A stretch of 27,566 nucleotides of DNA, from the IMG/VR virus record IMGVR_UViG_3300043543_000393, positions 1 to 27,566 of that record; one strand, given 5' to 3'. The position numbers and the translations under genes were made by a program. Source of the stretch: a virus. Shown here in pieces: positions 7,976 to 14,552 of this stretch (position 1 is its first letter; every line of letters begins with the position of its first letter). Below the pieces are notes generated by a model. That model had not been told where the DNA came from and made no database searches. It was given only the letters and a program-made list of their open reading frames with translations.

Positions 7976-9328
7976 TCATGCTGCTCGCGCGATCTTAAGT
8001 TCATCGAACGCACAATCATCAGCCTCGCGAACGGCTTTGCCGCTGGCAAAGCGCTGCCACCGCTCCACGATCACGTCGCAGTAGCGGGGATCTATCTCCA
8101 TCGCGAGGCAGGTTCGCCCCATGCTCTCCGCGGCAATGATTGTCGAGCCGCTGCCGGCGAACGGTTCGTAGATCAGATCGCCGCGCTTGCTGTTGTTGAG
8201 GATCGGCCGGCGCATGCACTCAACCGGCTTCTGGGTTCCATGCACGGTCGCTTTGTCCTCGTCGCCGGCATATCCGATCTGCCAGACCGTCGATTGATCG
8301 CGCGCGCCCTGACAGTGACCGCTCGCGCCCCTGCGCACCGCGTAGAAGCAAGCCTCGTGCTGCCAGTGATAATCTCCACGGCCGAGCACGAAGCGCGGCT
8401 TCACCCAGATGATCTGCGAGCGAATCTGGAAGCCGCAGGCCTCCAGGCTCTCGGCGACCGTGCGCGCATGCACGCCCGCGTGCCAGACATAGGCGACGTC
8501 GCCCGGGAACAGAGTCCACGCCTCGCGCCAATCGGCCCGGTCGTCATTCGAGACACGGCCGGTGCGCGCGGTCGCCGACACGCCGGCTTCGTTGCGCCAG
8601 GCCGGATCGTAGTCGACTCCATACGGCGGATCGCTGACGAGCAGGTGGGGTGTCGCGCCGCCGATCAATCGTCCGACGTCGTCGGCACTCGTGGCATCGC
8701 CGCAGAGCAATCGATGCTCACCGAGCAGCCAGAGATCACCGGGTCGCGTAACGGGATCGGCGGACGGCTCCGGAACGCTGTCCTCGCCGTCCGCCTGGCC
8801 CCCCGCCGCATCAAGTCCGTCGAGCAGACGATCCAGCTCGTCCTCGCCAAACCCGAGGAGACCGAGATCGAGGCCATCCTCCTTGAGCCGAGCCAGCTCG
8901 GCTGCGAGCAGCTCGTCATCCCAGCCGGCGTTGAGCGCGAGCTTGTTGTCGGCGATCACGTAGGCGCGGCGCTGCGCCTCGGTCAGATGATCGAGCACCA
9001 CGACCGGCACGGCATCGAGCCCGAGACGGCGCGCCGCCTCGAGGCGACCGTGCCCGGCGATCACCGTGCCGTCGCCCGCGATCAGCACCGGATTGGTCCA
9101 GCCGAATTCGACGATGCTGGCGGCGATCTGCGCCACCTGCTCATCCGAGTGCGTGCGCGGGTTGCGCGGATAGGCGGAGAGCCGGTCGAGCGGCCAGAAC
9201 TCGATCCGTTCCGGCGCAAAGCGCAAATGGCGATGGCTTCCCAAAATTTTTGCCTGCCGCTGGCGACCGATCGCGCCTTCGCCGCCCGCATACGCCGGCC
9301 GCCGGGAAGAACCTAAGCCCGCCCCCAT
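7976..9328 (-). CDS. ParB-domain DNA methyltransferase (N4/N6 amino-methyltransferase)
   Basis: 450 residues. Residues about 35-145 form a ParB/Srx-like domain: LDRLSAYPRNPRTHSDEQV, IVEFGWTNPVLI and the GHGRLEAARRLG motif (92-103). The C-terminal half is a beta-class amino-methyltransferase in which the catalytic motif DPPY (233-236) precedes the SAM-binding motif FAGSGST (390-396). Such proteins methylate adenine N6 or cytosine N4 in DNA; the target sequence cannot be predicted. The ATG at 9328 is favoured because it follows the stop of the upstream gene as TGAAATG; a GTG at 9367 is possible. No partner endonuclease lies beside it. It precedes the terminases and could mark phage DNA before packaging. 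Confidence 0.88.
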   Translation of the reverse strand: MGAGLGSSRRPAYAGGEGAIGRQRQAKILGSHRHLRFAPERIEFWPLDRLSAYPRNPRTHSDEQVAQIAASIVEFGWTNPVLIAGDGTVIAGHGRLEAARRLGLDAVPVVVLDHLTEAQRRAYVIADNKLALNAGWDDELLAAELARLKEDGLDLGLLGFGEDELDRLLDGLDAAGGQADGEDSVPEPSADPVTRPGDLWLLGEHRLLCGDATSADDVGRLIGGATPHLLVSDPPYGVDYDPAWRNEAGVSATARTGRVSNDDRADWREAWTLFPGDVAYVWHAGVHARTVAESLEACGFQIRSQIIWVKPRFVLGRGDYHWQHEACFYAVRRGASGHCQGARDQSTVWQIGYAGDEDKATVHGTQKPVECMRRPILNNSKRGDLIYEPFAGSGSTIIAAESMGRTCLAMEIDPRYCDVIVERWQRFASGKAVREADDCAFDELKIARAA

Positions 9329-9329
9329 T

Positions 9330-9692
9330 TCAGAGCGCAAATCGGGAGAATGCGCGCTGAGTAGCACGCAGGCGTCGCAAGGTCAAGGTATCGCGCCGCG
9401 CCCGCGAGCGTGGGGCGGGAGGAGAAAGGGAGGAGGTGGGGGAGGAGATCACGGCGAGGGGGATGCGCGGCTCGCCCCAGCGCCACAACTGCCACCAGCG
9501 CGGCGGCGTCCAGCCGGCGGCTCTAGCGATCCGCACGGCGGCCGCCATAGCCTCGGCAGCCGTCGGCCAGCCGTGCGTGCTGCACGTATGAGTGCCTGCG
9601 GCGTCACGCCAGCGGATCGTGTATCCGTAGCCTATCGCTCGCCGAGGCCCGGCGAGTAGTCCACGTTGGCCCAGATCAGCCTCGGCGGCCAT
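9330..9692 (-). CDS. Hypothetical small phage protein
   Basis: About 120 residues. The best-formed part is GYGYTIRWRDAAG, then STHGWPTAAEAMAAAVRIAR and GWTPPRWWQLWRWGE: a short beta unit followed by a helix and a Trp-rich motif. This pattern occurs in small unnamed proteins of alphaproteobacterial prophages; no function is known to me. The C-terminal 40 residues are Ser/Pro/Arg-rich. The start is unclear: ATG at 9692 or 9746, neither with a strong ribosome binding site. It is the first gene of the leftward packaging/head operon and its stop is one base from the methyltransferase start. Confidence 0.55.
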   Translation of the reverse strand: MAAEADLGQRGLLAGPRRAIGYGYTIRWRDAAGTHTCSTHGWPTAAEAMAAAVRIARAAGWTPPRWWQLWRWGEPRIPLAVISSPTSSLSPPAPRSRARRDTLTLRRLRATQRAFSRFAL

Positions 9693-9734
9693 CCGATGTT
9701 CTGCACGCCGAGATACATGGCTCTCTGTGGCCCC

Positions 9735-9775
9735 TGTATACGTCATTGTGCCGTATATGCCTATGCGGCAATGTG
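9735..9775. promoter_or_regulatory. Dyad-rich divergent intergenic region
   Basis: The gap between the leftward head operon and the rightward small-gene string holds two overlapping dyads. TATACG (9737-9742) and CGTATA (9752-9757) are inverted copies of the half-site used in the three early operators, but with a 9-bp rather than 3-bp spacer. CATTGTGCCG (9744-9753) and CGGCAATG (9766-9773) form an imperfect inverted repeat. A control site for one or both directions is plausible, but no convincing -35/-10 pair was found. Confidence 0.3.
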
Positions 9776-9907
9776 CCGCACCCAGCACACGCTCGCCGCT
9801 CAGCGGGCTCGCCTGCGCACGCTGGTGCGGGCGGAGCGGATCTTGGCCGCGCTCGCCGCCGCGCTACCAAACGCTAACGCGCCAAGTGGTATCTCCCGCG
9901 AGCGAGG

Positions 9908-10687
9908 ATGAGGCAGGCGATCGACATCGAGCGGCTGCTGTGCTGGGCGTACCGGGATGAGTTGCCCAAGCGCGACCTCTCGGCCTCGGGGTGGGATTCC
10001 GTCGCTGGCTACCTCGCCCGCGGCGGGGTGGCGGTCGACGTGGATCCCTGGGAGGCATATCTGCGCCCGCAGCGCTATGCCTATATCGGACCGCCGCATC
10101 GCGATGCGATCATGATCGAGGCGATGGTGGCCCGACTCGAGGACGCAGTGATCGAGTGGCCAGCGGCGCAATCGATGCTGCTCGGCGAGCTCGCGCCCTA
10201 TCTGACCCCGGAGGCGGAGTGGATCATCCGCCGGCTGCGCGCCCACACCGCAGGTCTCGTGCGCGCGCACGCGCGCATGGGGACGCGACCGATGTGGGAC
10301 GTATACTGGCGGCTCGGGCCGATGCTAGCGCCCAACAACCGGCCGATCGTGCAGTATATCGACCGCCACGGGCGACTCGTGATTTGCCACGGGGGGAAAC
10401 GCGAGTGGCTGCGCGGCGGCCGCTGTCCGCTGCGTCTGTACCTTGGCGCGCGGCCGGGCGAGCGTGATCGGCTCAGCGAGCGTCCAGGCGGTGCGCTGGC
10501 GGAGATCGCCAGCGCGCGGTGGGAATATCTGGCATGGCACGCGGGGCTGTGCGCGCTCGTGACGATGGCAGAATCCGGCTGGCAGCTTGATCGGTTTCGG
10601 CCTTTGCCGCCGCGCGCCGCGCGCGTGCCATGGCGCGACGGTGTCGAGCCGCAGCCTAGGATTCTGAGCCCAATCGAGCCGTCGTAA
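9908..10687 (+). CDS. Hypothetical phage protein, 259 aa
   Basis: 259 residues, soluble, no membrane segment. It begins MRQAIDIERLLCWAYRDELPK and has a Trp/Tyr-rich body with alternating helices (IMIEAMVARLEDAVIEWP, ARWEYLAWHAGLCALVTMA). I recognise no domain with a defined activity. Codon choice is consistently GC-ending as in neighbouring phage genes, which supports it being real. The start ATG follows GAGCGAGG almost directly. It is the first gene of a plus-strand group lying between two minus-strand operons, so it has its own transcription unit. Confidence 0.6.
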   Translation: MRQAIDIERLLCWAYRDELPKRDLSASGWDSVAGYLARGGVAVDVDPWEAYLRPQRYAYIGPPHRDAIMIEAMVARLEDAVIEWPAAQSMLLGELAPYLTPEAEWIIRRLRAHTAGLVRAHARMGTRPMWDVYWRLGPMLAPNNRPIVQYIDRHGRLVICHGGKREWLRGGRCPLRLYLGARPGERDRLSERPGGALAEIASARWEYLAWHAGLCALVTMAESGWQLDRFRPLPPRAARVPWRDGVEPQPRILSPIEPS

Positions 10688-10896
10688 CCGCGCATCAACC
10701 ATACGCAGGCGATACACTTGTGCGGCTCGACGGATTGACTAGCCTCCGAGGCGTTGCACTACGCCCGGCGGCCGCCGCAGCCCCGGGCGTATGTTTTTGG
10801 CGCGCCGCAGCCCAGATCCCCCTCAGCGGCGCGTCCGGCGCCCCACGCGCCATCGCGGCCCATCTCTCCCCGGATGGGCCGCACAATTTTCGATCG

Positions 10897-11316
10897 ATGA
10901 TGGGCCGCTACCGCAAGACCGACCAGCGCCGCTCGGCGTCCGTCCCGGCCGAACTCGCGCCAGACTACGTGCTGCGCCTCGTGCTGCCGCGCACGCTGGC
11001 CTATGCCGTGGCGCCCGGGCCGACCGGCCTGCCAGGCGTGACGGTGCTGCGCGGCGACGTGGTGGAGACGCGCGGGCGCCGCTGGCAGTGGGTGGTCGAG
11101 CAGACCGCTGCTTACGTCGGCGGCCTCGCGCGTGCCGCGGCTCAGCAGGTGACCATGCAGGCCGTGCTGACGCGCGACGCCTATCCCGGCCTTACCGCCG
11201 AGGCACCGTGGCGCCCTGCTGTGCGGCGTTCGCTCGCGCTGATCGTCGTGCCGTGGGCCGCCGTGGTGATTCCGCGCGCGCTCGATCCTGCTATGATCGT
11301 GCCGCTTCGCCCATGA
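10897..11316 (+). CDS. Hypothetical phage protein
   Basis: 139 residues from MMGRYRKTDQRRSASVPAEL. The centre (VLRGDVVETRGRRWQWVVEQ) looks like beta strands, followed by a helix (GGLARAAAQQVTMQAVL) and a hydrophobic C-terminal stretch (LALIVVPWAAVVIPRAL) that could be a buried strand pair or a weak membrane segment. No family is recognised. An in-frame upstream ATG at 10720 would add 59 residues of Ala/Pro/Arg-rich sequence that looks non-coding, so the shorter start is preferred, though no good ribosome binding site precedes it. It ends in an ATGA overlap with the next gene. Confidence 0.5.
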   Translation: MMGRYRKTDQRRSASVPAELAPDYVLRLVLPRTLAYAVAPGPTGLPGVTVLRGDVVETRGRRWQWVVEQTAAYVGGLARAAAQQVTMQAVLTRDAYPGLTAEAPWRPAVRRSLALIVVPWAAVVIPRALDPAMIVPLRP

Positions 11317-11582
11317 CCACAGTCGAGCGCCTACGCCGCCGCCATCCAGTGCCCAGCCCGCTGCCCAGCCCGCGCCCGACCGAGTTGGCGCAGCAAGGCA
11401 TGACGCCGCGCGAGATCGCCGACGCGCTGGCCAAAATCGAGCAGCAAGCACGTCGCCTGCGGCCGCCGCTGCGGCAGGAGCCCGAATCGTTCCACGAGGA
11501 CAAATCCGAACTGCTGCGACTGCTGCGCCTGCTTGAGGCCGCCGTGCGGCGCGGCCTGCCCTGTCCGGAGCATCTGCGATGA
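11313..11582 (+). CDS. Hypothetical small helical protein
   Basis: 89 residues starting MTTVERLRRRHPVP, with a short Pro/Ser repeat, then TPREIADALAKIEQQARRLRPP and a Leu-rich helix (SELLRLLRLLEAAVRRGLP). The TPREIADALAKIE stretch resembles one helical half of a DNA-binding or coiled-coil motif but is too short for a family call. It is locked to both neighbours by ATGA overlaps (11313-11316 and 11579-11582), which is the main evidence for translation. Confidence 0.55.
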   Translation: MTTVERLRRRHPVPSPLPSPRPTELAQQGMTPREIADALAKIEQQARRLRPPLRQEPESFHEDKSELLRLLRLLEAAVRRGLPCPEHLR

Positions 11583-11785
11583 TTGACGACCGCGAGGCTG
11601 CGATCGAGGCGGCGCGCATCGAGGCCGAGATCGAGGCCGAGCACGGCACCGTCGACATCCAGCGCGTCGTCGTGTGCCAAGGGCCGCCTTGGTGTTACGG
11701 CTCGAATGGTTGCGCCTGGTGTACCGTGGTCACGATCCATCCGGACGGCCGCGTCGTGCGCGCCGAACCGCCGCTACCGGTGTAG
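11579..11785 (+). CDS. Hypothetical small Cys-rich protein
   Basis: 68 residues. An acidic helix (EAAIEAARIEAEIEAEHG) is followed by four cysteines spaced C-x5-C-x5-C-x2-C (VCQGPPWCYGSNGCAWC, about residues 32-48), which could bind a metal. A beta hairpin follows (VVTIHPDGRVVRAEP). It starts in an ATGA overlap with the preceding gene and ends 5 bp before the next ATG. Function unknown. Confidence 0.5.
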   Translation: MIDDREAAIEAARIEAEIEAEHGTVDIQRVVVCQGPPWCYGSNGCAWCTVVTIHPDGRVVRAEPPLPV

Positions 11786-11790
11786 CCACC

Positions 11791-11976
11791 ATGCCATGGA
11801 CTGCCGATGATGCGCGTGCGAAGACGCGCAAGGCCAACACGCCGGCAAAACAGCGCCAATGGGCCGCCGTCGCCAACAGCGTGCTGGCGCGCGGCGGCAG
11901 CGAGGCGAGCGCCATCCGCCAAGCCAATGCGGTCGTGGCGCGGCCGCGCAGCCGGCTCGCCCGCTATCGCGCCTAA
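11791..11976 (+). CDS. Hypothetical small basic protein
   Basis: 61 residues: MPWTADDARAKTRKANTPAK, then QRQWAAVANSVLARGGSEASA and IRQANAVVA, ending in a basic tail. Small proteins of this build (an MPW start, a Lys/Thr-rich strip, a WAAVAN-x-VL helix and a final A-IR-ANA helix) recur in phage and bacterial genomes without known function; they superficially resemble ChaB-like small proteins. The stop overlaps the next ATG as TAATG. Confidence 0.55.
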   Translation: MPWTADDARAKTRKANTPAKQRQWAAVANSVLARGGSEASAIRQANAVVARPRSRLARYRA

Positions 11977-12410
11977 TGGCCCGCCCGAGCAAATATTCGC
12001 CGGTCATTGCGGCCACGATTTGCAGCGCAATCGCCGACGGGGTGTCGGTGCGCAAGATTTGCGCGCTGCCGGAATTCGCTCGTCTTGCTCAGATCGGTCG
12101 TGGTCATATCAGCCATCACTTGATTTCGAGCTGGATTGCGCACGGGCCGCATAGCTCACGCGGCAGGCCATGCTCACAGCGGCTGGTAACGCCATTGCGC
12201 GCTGCCGCTGCGCTACCCCGCGGCGCTTCGAACTCAATGGGCGCGGCCGGGAGCGCCCGCCGCACCGCCGCCGCGTCGCCATCAGCTAGCGTCTCTCTGG
12301 CGCCAGCCATCCGATTTCCTCTTTTATCTGCCGATCAGTCACGCGACCGCGACCGCCACAAAACCAGCACGAAATTATCGACTCGCAACATCGCGGGCAC
12401 GACCGCGTAA
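11976..12410 (+). pseudogene. Decayed small-terminase-like helix-turn-helix gene
   Basis: The reading frame opens with MARPSKYSPVIAATICSAIA and continues DGVSVRKICALPE, a standard beginning of phage small-terminase/transposase-type helix-turn-helix proteins. After about residue 33 the usual second helix pair is missing, and the remaining 110 residues are Ser/Arg/Ala-rich and lie antisense to two small genes that look real. The functional part therefore seems to end near 12110 and the rest is probably read-through. It starts in a TAATG overlap with the preceding gene. A complete small terminase stands elsewhere (7396-7944), so this copy may be a remnant. Confidence 0.4.
12116..12310 (-). CDS. 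Small protein with a CxH..C..C zinc-ribbon-like end
   Basis: 64 residues. The C-terminus carries RCEHGLPRELCGPCAIQLE, a C-x-H-x7-C-x2-C arrangement found in small uncharacterised phage and rhizobial proteins and likely to bind zinc. The N-terminal half is Ala-rich. The start is preceded by GAGGAAA with a spacing of about six bases. It overlaps the gene upstream by 25 bp and is the last gene of the leftward early operon, facing the plus-strand group. Confidence 0.5.
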   Translation of the reverse strand: MAGARETLADGDAAAVRRALPAAPIEFEAPRGSAAAARNGVTSRCEHGLPRELCGPCAIQLEIK

Positions 12411-12510
12411 ATGTATGGGGGTCCCACTCCACATCGAGCGGGATGACAGCAATCGCCATTGCCGAGAACGGCGAGAGGCAGAGCATCTGGAGGAATTTAC
12501 GGCGCTGCAT
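12286..12510 (-). CDS. Small protein with Tat-like leader and two CxxC pairs
   Basis: 74 residues. The start MQRRKFLQMLCLSPFSAMAI looks like a twin-arginine leader (RRKFLQ followed by a hydrophobic stretch). Four cysteines follow in two pairs, SCPRCCES and CWFCGGRGRV, the second resembling a DnaJ-type CxxCxGxG zinc knuckle half. Export of a metal-binding protein by Tat is possible, but the RR may be chance. The start has GAGGTGA seven bases upstream. It lies between the 167-residue gene (3-bp gap) and the CxH..C..C gene (overlap). Confidence 0.5.
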   Translation of the reverse strand: MQRRKFLQMLCLSPFSAMAIAVIPLDVEWDPHTFTRSCPRCCESIISCWFCGGRGRVTDRQIKEEIGWLAPERR

Positions 12511-12513
12511 CGG

Positions 12514-13017
12514 TCACCTCGTCGCCATCCCCCACAGCACCGCCAGCTCGTGCAGGCACTCGCGGAACCGCCGCCCGAGATAATCCCGACCGCGCCGCGT
12601 CACGAGCCAGCGCGCCCGCGCCGCCTCGCGCAGCGACAGCCCGCGGCCGCAGATATCCTCCATCAAGCGGTACCCGCGCGCACCGAGCTGGGCGCGGCTC
12701 GCTTCCAGATCGCGCATCGCCCGCAGTTGCGCCTCGCCCGGCACGTCCGGCGGCCGCCCGCCGTCCACCCGCTCGCGCGTCGGATCGATCCCGCGCGCGC
12801 CACCGAGCTGCGCCAGCTCGTAGGCGCGCTGCCAGCGCCGCCCCGCCTCGTATTCATGCCGCGCAACCTCCCCGCGCGACCACAGCCAGGCGAGATGATC
12901 GTCGCGCACCTGCACCAGCGCCCTGCCGGGATCGCCGTAGGGATCGACGATCTCTACCTCCGCGGTGCGTATCTGCGGTGGCACGTCGCTCGCGCGCAGA
13001 TCATGTTTTTTGCTCAT
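12514..13017 (-). CDS. Hypothetical protein, DUF6456-like
   Basis: 167 residues. After a 50-residue acidic/hydrophobic lead comes RHEYEAGRRWQRAYELAQLG, then a helix around QLRAMRDLEASRAQLGARGY, then a sigma-like C-terminal segment LMEDICGRGLSLREAARARW with the tail HELAVLWGM. The layout (a YxAGxRW start, a middle linker, then a helix-turn-helix-like end) resembles DUF6456-type proteins of alphaproteobacterial prophages, thought to bind DNA. It follows the 249-residue gene with a 17-bp overlap. Confidence 0.55.
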   Translation of the reverse strand: MSKKHDLRASDVPPQIRTAEVEIVDPYGDPGRALVQVRDDHLAWLWSRGEVARHEYEAGRRWQRAYELAQLGGARGIDPTRERVDGGRPPDVPGEAQLRAMRDLEASRAQLGARGYRLMEDICGRGLSLREAARARWLVTRRGRDYLGRRFRECLHELAVLWGMATR

Positions 13018-13750
13018 CTAATCTCATGGCTGGTGGCCCGAGCGCATCAGCGACCCGCTCTGGCCCACTGTACTGTGCGGTATCGGATTGGTTTGCTTCC
13101 ACCACATGGCGGCGATCCTCGTTGAGCGATTCGATAAGCGACAGGGAAATCAGCCGGCCGTCGGAAGTGTAGACCGGCGCGCGGCCGGCCGCCCTATAAT
13201 CGCGCAGGATGAACTGATCGCGCTCGGCAAGGATTTTGCTAATCTGAGCGTCGGACTTTTGTTCGCGCGCCGCATTCGCCTTGAGCGCATCGAGCGCCCG
13301 ACGCACCTGTGCATCGACACGCGCCTGCTCCTCCGGCGTCCGAGTGCGCTTCTCCCACTGTTCCGCTTCGTAGTTGTCACGCTCCCGCCATTGCTGTTCG
13401 AGTTGCCGCAACCGTTCTTCCTCCCGGTTGCGCCTTTCGATGATGGCATCGCAGAAATCGCGGACCTCCTTGACCGTCGGAAGCCATTGGCACCTGGACG
13501 GCAGCCCCGAGCGCGGGTCGGTGGCCAAAACCACAACATCGTCCGGATATTCGTCGAGCACCGCGCAAATGGCGGCCGCATACACTTCCGGGTCAGCCGC
13601 TTCGTCCCTTCGGTAGCAGCCGCACAATATCCGGACCCTCTCCAACCGGAGCGAGCTGCGGTCGCGGGCCGAAGCTAATTCCTTCGACCGCGAGGCGTTC
13701 TGCAGCGCGCCCAACGCTACGATCCCGATCGGGCGTATCGTATCGTCCAT
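13001..13750 (-). CDS. Hypothetical protein of the replication module, 249 aa
   Basis: 249 residues. The conserved-looking core is RLERVRILCGCYRRDEAADP, then VYAAAICAVLDEYPDDVV and a WLPTVKEVRDFCD block, followed by a long charged coiled coil (about 105-185, EERLRQLEQQWRERDNYEAE). Proteins with this layout follow replication genes in many alphaproteobacterial phages; their function is unknown to me. The start at 13750 has GGAGG with an eight-base spacing. It overlaps the end of the replication gene by 158 bp in another frame, an unusually long overlap. Confidence 0.6.
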   Translation of the reverse strand: MDDTIRPIGIVALGALQNASRSKELASARDRSSLRLERVRILCGCYRRDEAADPEVYAAAICAVLDEYPDDVVVLATDPRSGLPSRCQWLPTVKEVRDFCDAIIERRNREEERLRQLEQQWRERDNYEAEQWEKRTRTPEEQARVDAQVRRALDALKANAAREQKSDAQISKILAERDQFILRDYRAAGRAPVYTSDGRLISLSLIESLNEDRRHVVEANQSDTAQYSGPERVADALGPPAMRLDEQKT

Positions 13751-14552
13751 TCGCCTTGCCTCCTCTCTTGCCGATGATGACCCTCAGGTGGCGTTCGATC
13801 CACGCGACGGGATCGACGATCCGGTTTCGCTCGGCCTCCTCGATCAAGCCGACGACGTGGATTGCCTCATCCTCGACCAGCTTGAGCCAGCGGCCGAGCA
13901 ACGAGCGGCAGGCGTTCGGCGTCCTGCCGGTGATCGCCGCGAGCTTCGAAAGTCCGGTGCTGAAAAGCTCTGTTCTCGGGTCGGCTGCCGCCGAAGGCGG
14001 CGCGCGAAGCGCGGCATCGCCATCAGCAGGCACGACGCTCATTTTTTGCTGCGTCGCAGTATTTTTTTGCGACGCACACGGCAGACAAACACTCTGACTC
14101 TCTATAGGTAACTCTGTCTTTATCTCTGTCTTTATCTCTGTCTCTGTCTCTCTCTCTTTCTCTGGGCTAGCATCCTGCTTGCGCTCTGCTAGCGGCGCGC
14201 TAGCGTCATGCAAGCATGGTGCTAGCAACGTGCTAGCAGCCTGCTTGCATTCGTCTACGTCGTTCTCAATGCTGAAAAATCCGGCCTGAATGAGAGGATC
14301 GAGCGCCGCGACGAAATCCGGCTCGGCCATGTGCAGCCGAAAGGCGATCTGCTTCACGCTGCCGACGATCTGTCCGTCCCTGTATTCGCTCGCCAGCAGC
14401 CAGAGCAACGGCGCTAGCGCCCTGCTAGCAACCGGCAAGCAGTGAAATTCGTAGTCGTCGAGAAGTTGCCGGTGCAGCTTGATCCAGCTCGGCGACCGGT
14501 CTTTGTAGTGCTGGAACCGCTCCCAGTGCTTGGGCGTGATCTTGACCTTCAT
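13593..14552 (-). CDS. Phage replication initiator-like protein (carries a putative origin)
   Basis: 319 residues in three parts: residues about 1-95, a helical N-terminal domain with winged-helix character (SWIKLHRQLLDDYEF, GSVKQIAFRLHMAEPDFVAA); about 100-190, a low-complexity linker with repeated ETEIKTEIKTEL and Ser/Ala runs; and about 195-319, a helical domain (GRTPNACRSLLGRWLKLVED). This layout is that of phage replisome organisers such as lambda O or DnaD-like primosomal proteins: N-terminal origin binding, flexible linker, C-terminal helicase-loader contact. The start at 14552 has AAGGAG at good spacing and an ATGA overlap with gcrA. The linker-coding DNA contains 11-bp-spaced repeats, a purine tract and an AT-rich dyad. 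Confidence 0.65.
   Translation of the reverse strand: MKVKITPKHWERFQHYKDRSPSWIKLHRQLLDDYEFHCLPVASRALAPLLWLLASEYRDGQIVGSVKQIAFRLHMAEPDFVAALDPLIQAGFFSIENDVDECKQAASTLLAPCLHDASAPLAERKQDASPEKERETETEIKTEIKTELPIESQSVCLPCASQKNTATQQKMSVVPADGDAALRAPPSAAADPRTELFSTGLSKLAAITGRTPNACRSLLGRWLKLVEDEAIHVVGLIEEAERNRIVDPVAWIERHLRVIIGKRGGKANGRYDTPDRDRSVGRAAERLAVEGISFGPRPQLAPVGEGPDIVRLLPKGRSG
14050..14076. repeat. AT-rich inverted repeat inside the replication gene
   Basis: TGCGTCGCA (14050-14058) and TGCGACGCA (14068-14076) are perfect 9-bp inverted copies around GTATTTTTT. A further run of six T residues lies at 14042-14047. It is among the few AT-rich spots in this GC-rich window and sits beside the pyrimidine tract and the 11-bp repeats, as expected for the unwinding part of an origin. 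Confidence 0.6.
14112..14164. repeat. Pyrimidine-rich microsatellite tract
   Basis: About 53 bases of almost pure C/T on the plus strand. They include two exact 12-bp copies of CTGTCTTTATCT (14114-14125, 14126-14137), two CTGTCT units and a CT run. On the coding strand it is a purine tract encoding the Glu/Thr/Lys repeats of the replication protein linker. Strong strand asymmetry of this kind can favour duplex opening. Confidence 0.7.
14166..14248. repeat. Array of eight 11-bp-spaced iterons (putative origin)
   Basis: Six-base elements start at 14166, 14177, 14188, 14199, 14210, 14221, 14232 and 14243, exactly 11 bp apart: GCTAGC, GCTTGC, GCTAGC, GCTAGC, GCAAGC, GCTAGC, GCTAGC, GCTTGC. Five are the full palindrome GCTAGC and three differ at one central base. 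The five bases between copies are not conserved. Because 11 is not a multiple of three, the spacing is not explained by a protein repeat. One helical turn per element would place binding sites on one face of the DNA. It lies in the linker-coding part of the replication gene. Confidence 0.75.
14413..14440. repeat. Second cluster of three 11-bp-spaced iterons
   Basis: GCTAGC at 14413 and 14424 and GCAAGC at 14435 keep the same 11-bp spacing as the main array. They lie 165 bp from the end of that array, near the codons for residues 38-47 of the replication protein. The distance between the clusters (14243 to 14413, 170 bp) is not an exact multiple of 11. Confidence 0.6.

Noticed and set aside
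8240-9316. 358-codon plus-strand frame opposite the ParB-methyltransferase
   Set aside because: Mirrors the methyltransferase; no motif of its own.
9358-9386. Possible promoter TTGACC-17-TACTCA on the minus strand before the ParB-methyltransferase
   Set aside because: The -10 matches the consensus at only two positions, and it lies within the preceding coupled gene.
9634-9718. Minus-strand mini-frame MYLGVQNIGWPPRLIW...
   Set aside because: 28 codons, weak ribosome binding site, inside the start region of another frame; cannot be told from chance.
11341-11375. Short tandem GCCCAGCCCGC repeats
   Set aside because: Two imperfect copies encoding a Pro/Ser linker; explained by the protein.
10759-11658. 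299-codon minus-strand frame across the small-gene island
   Set aside because: Ala/Arg-rich, spans several coupled plus-strand genes, no ribosome binding site or family.
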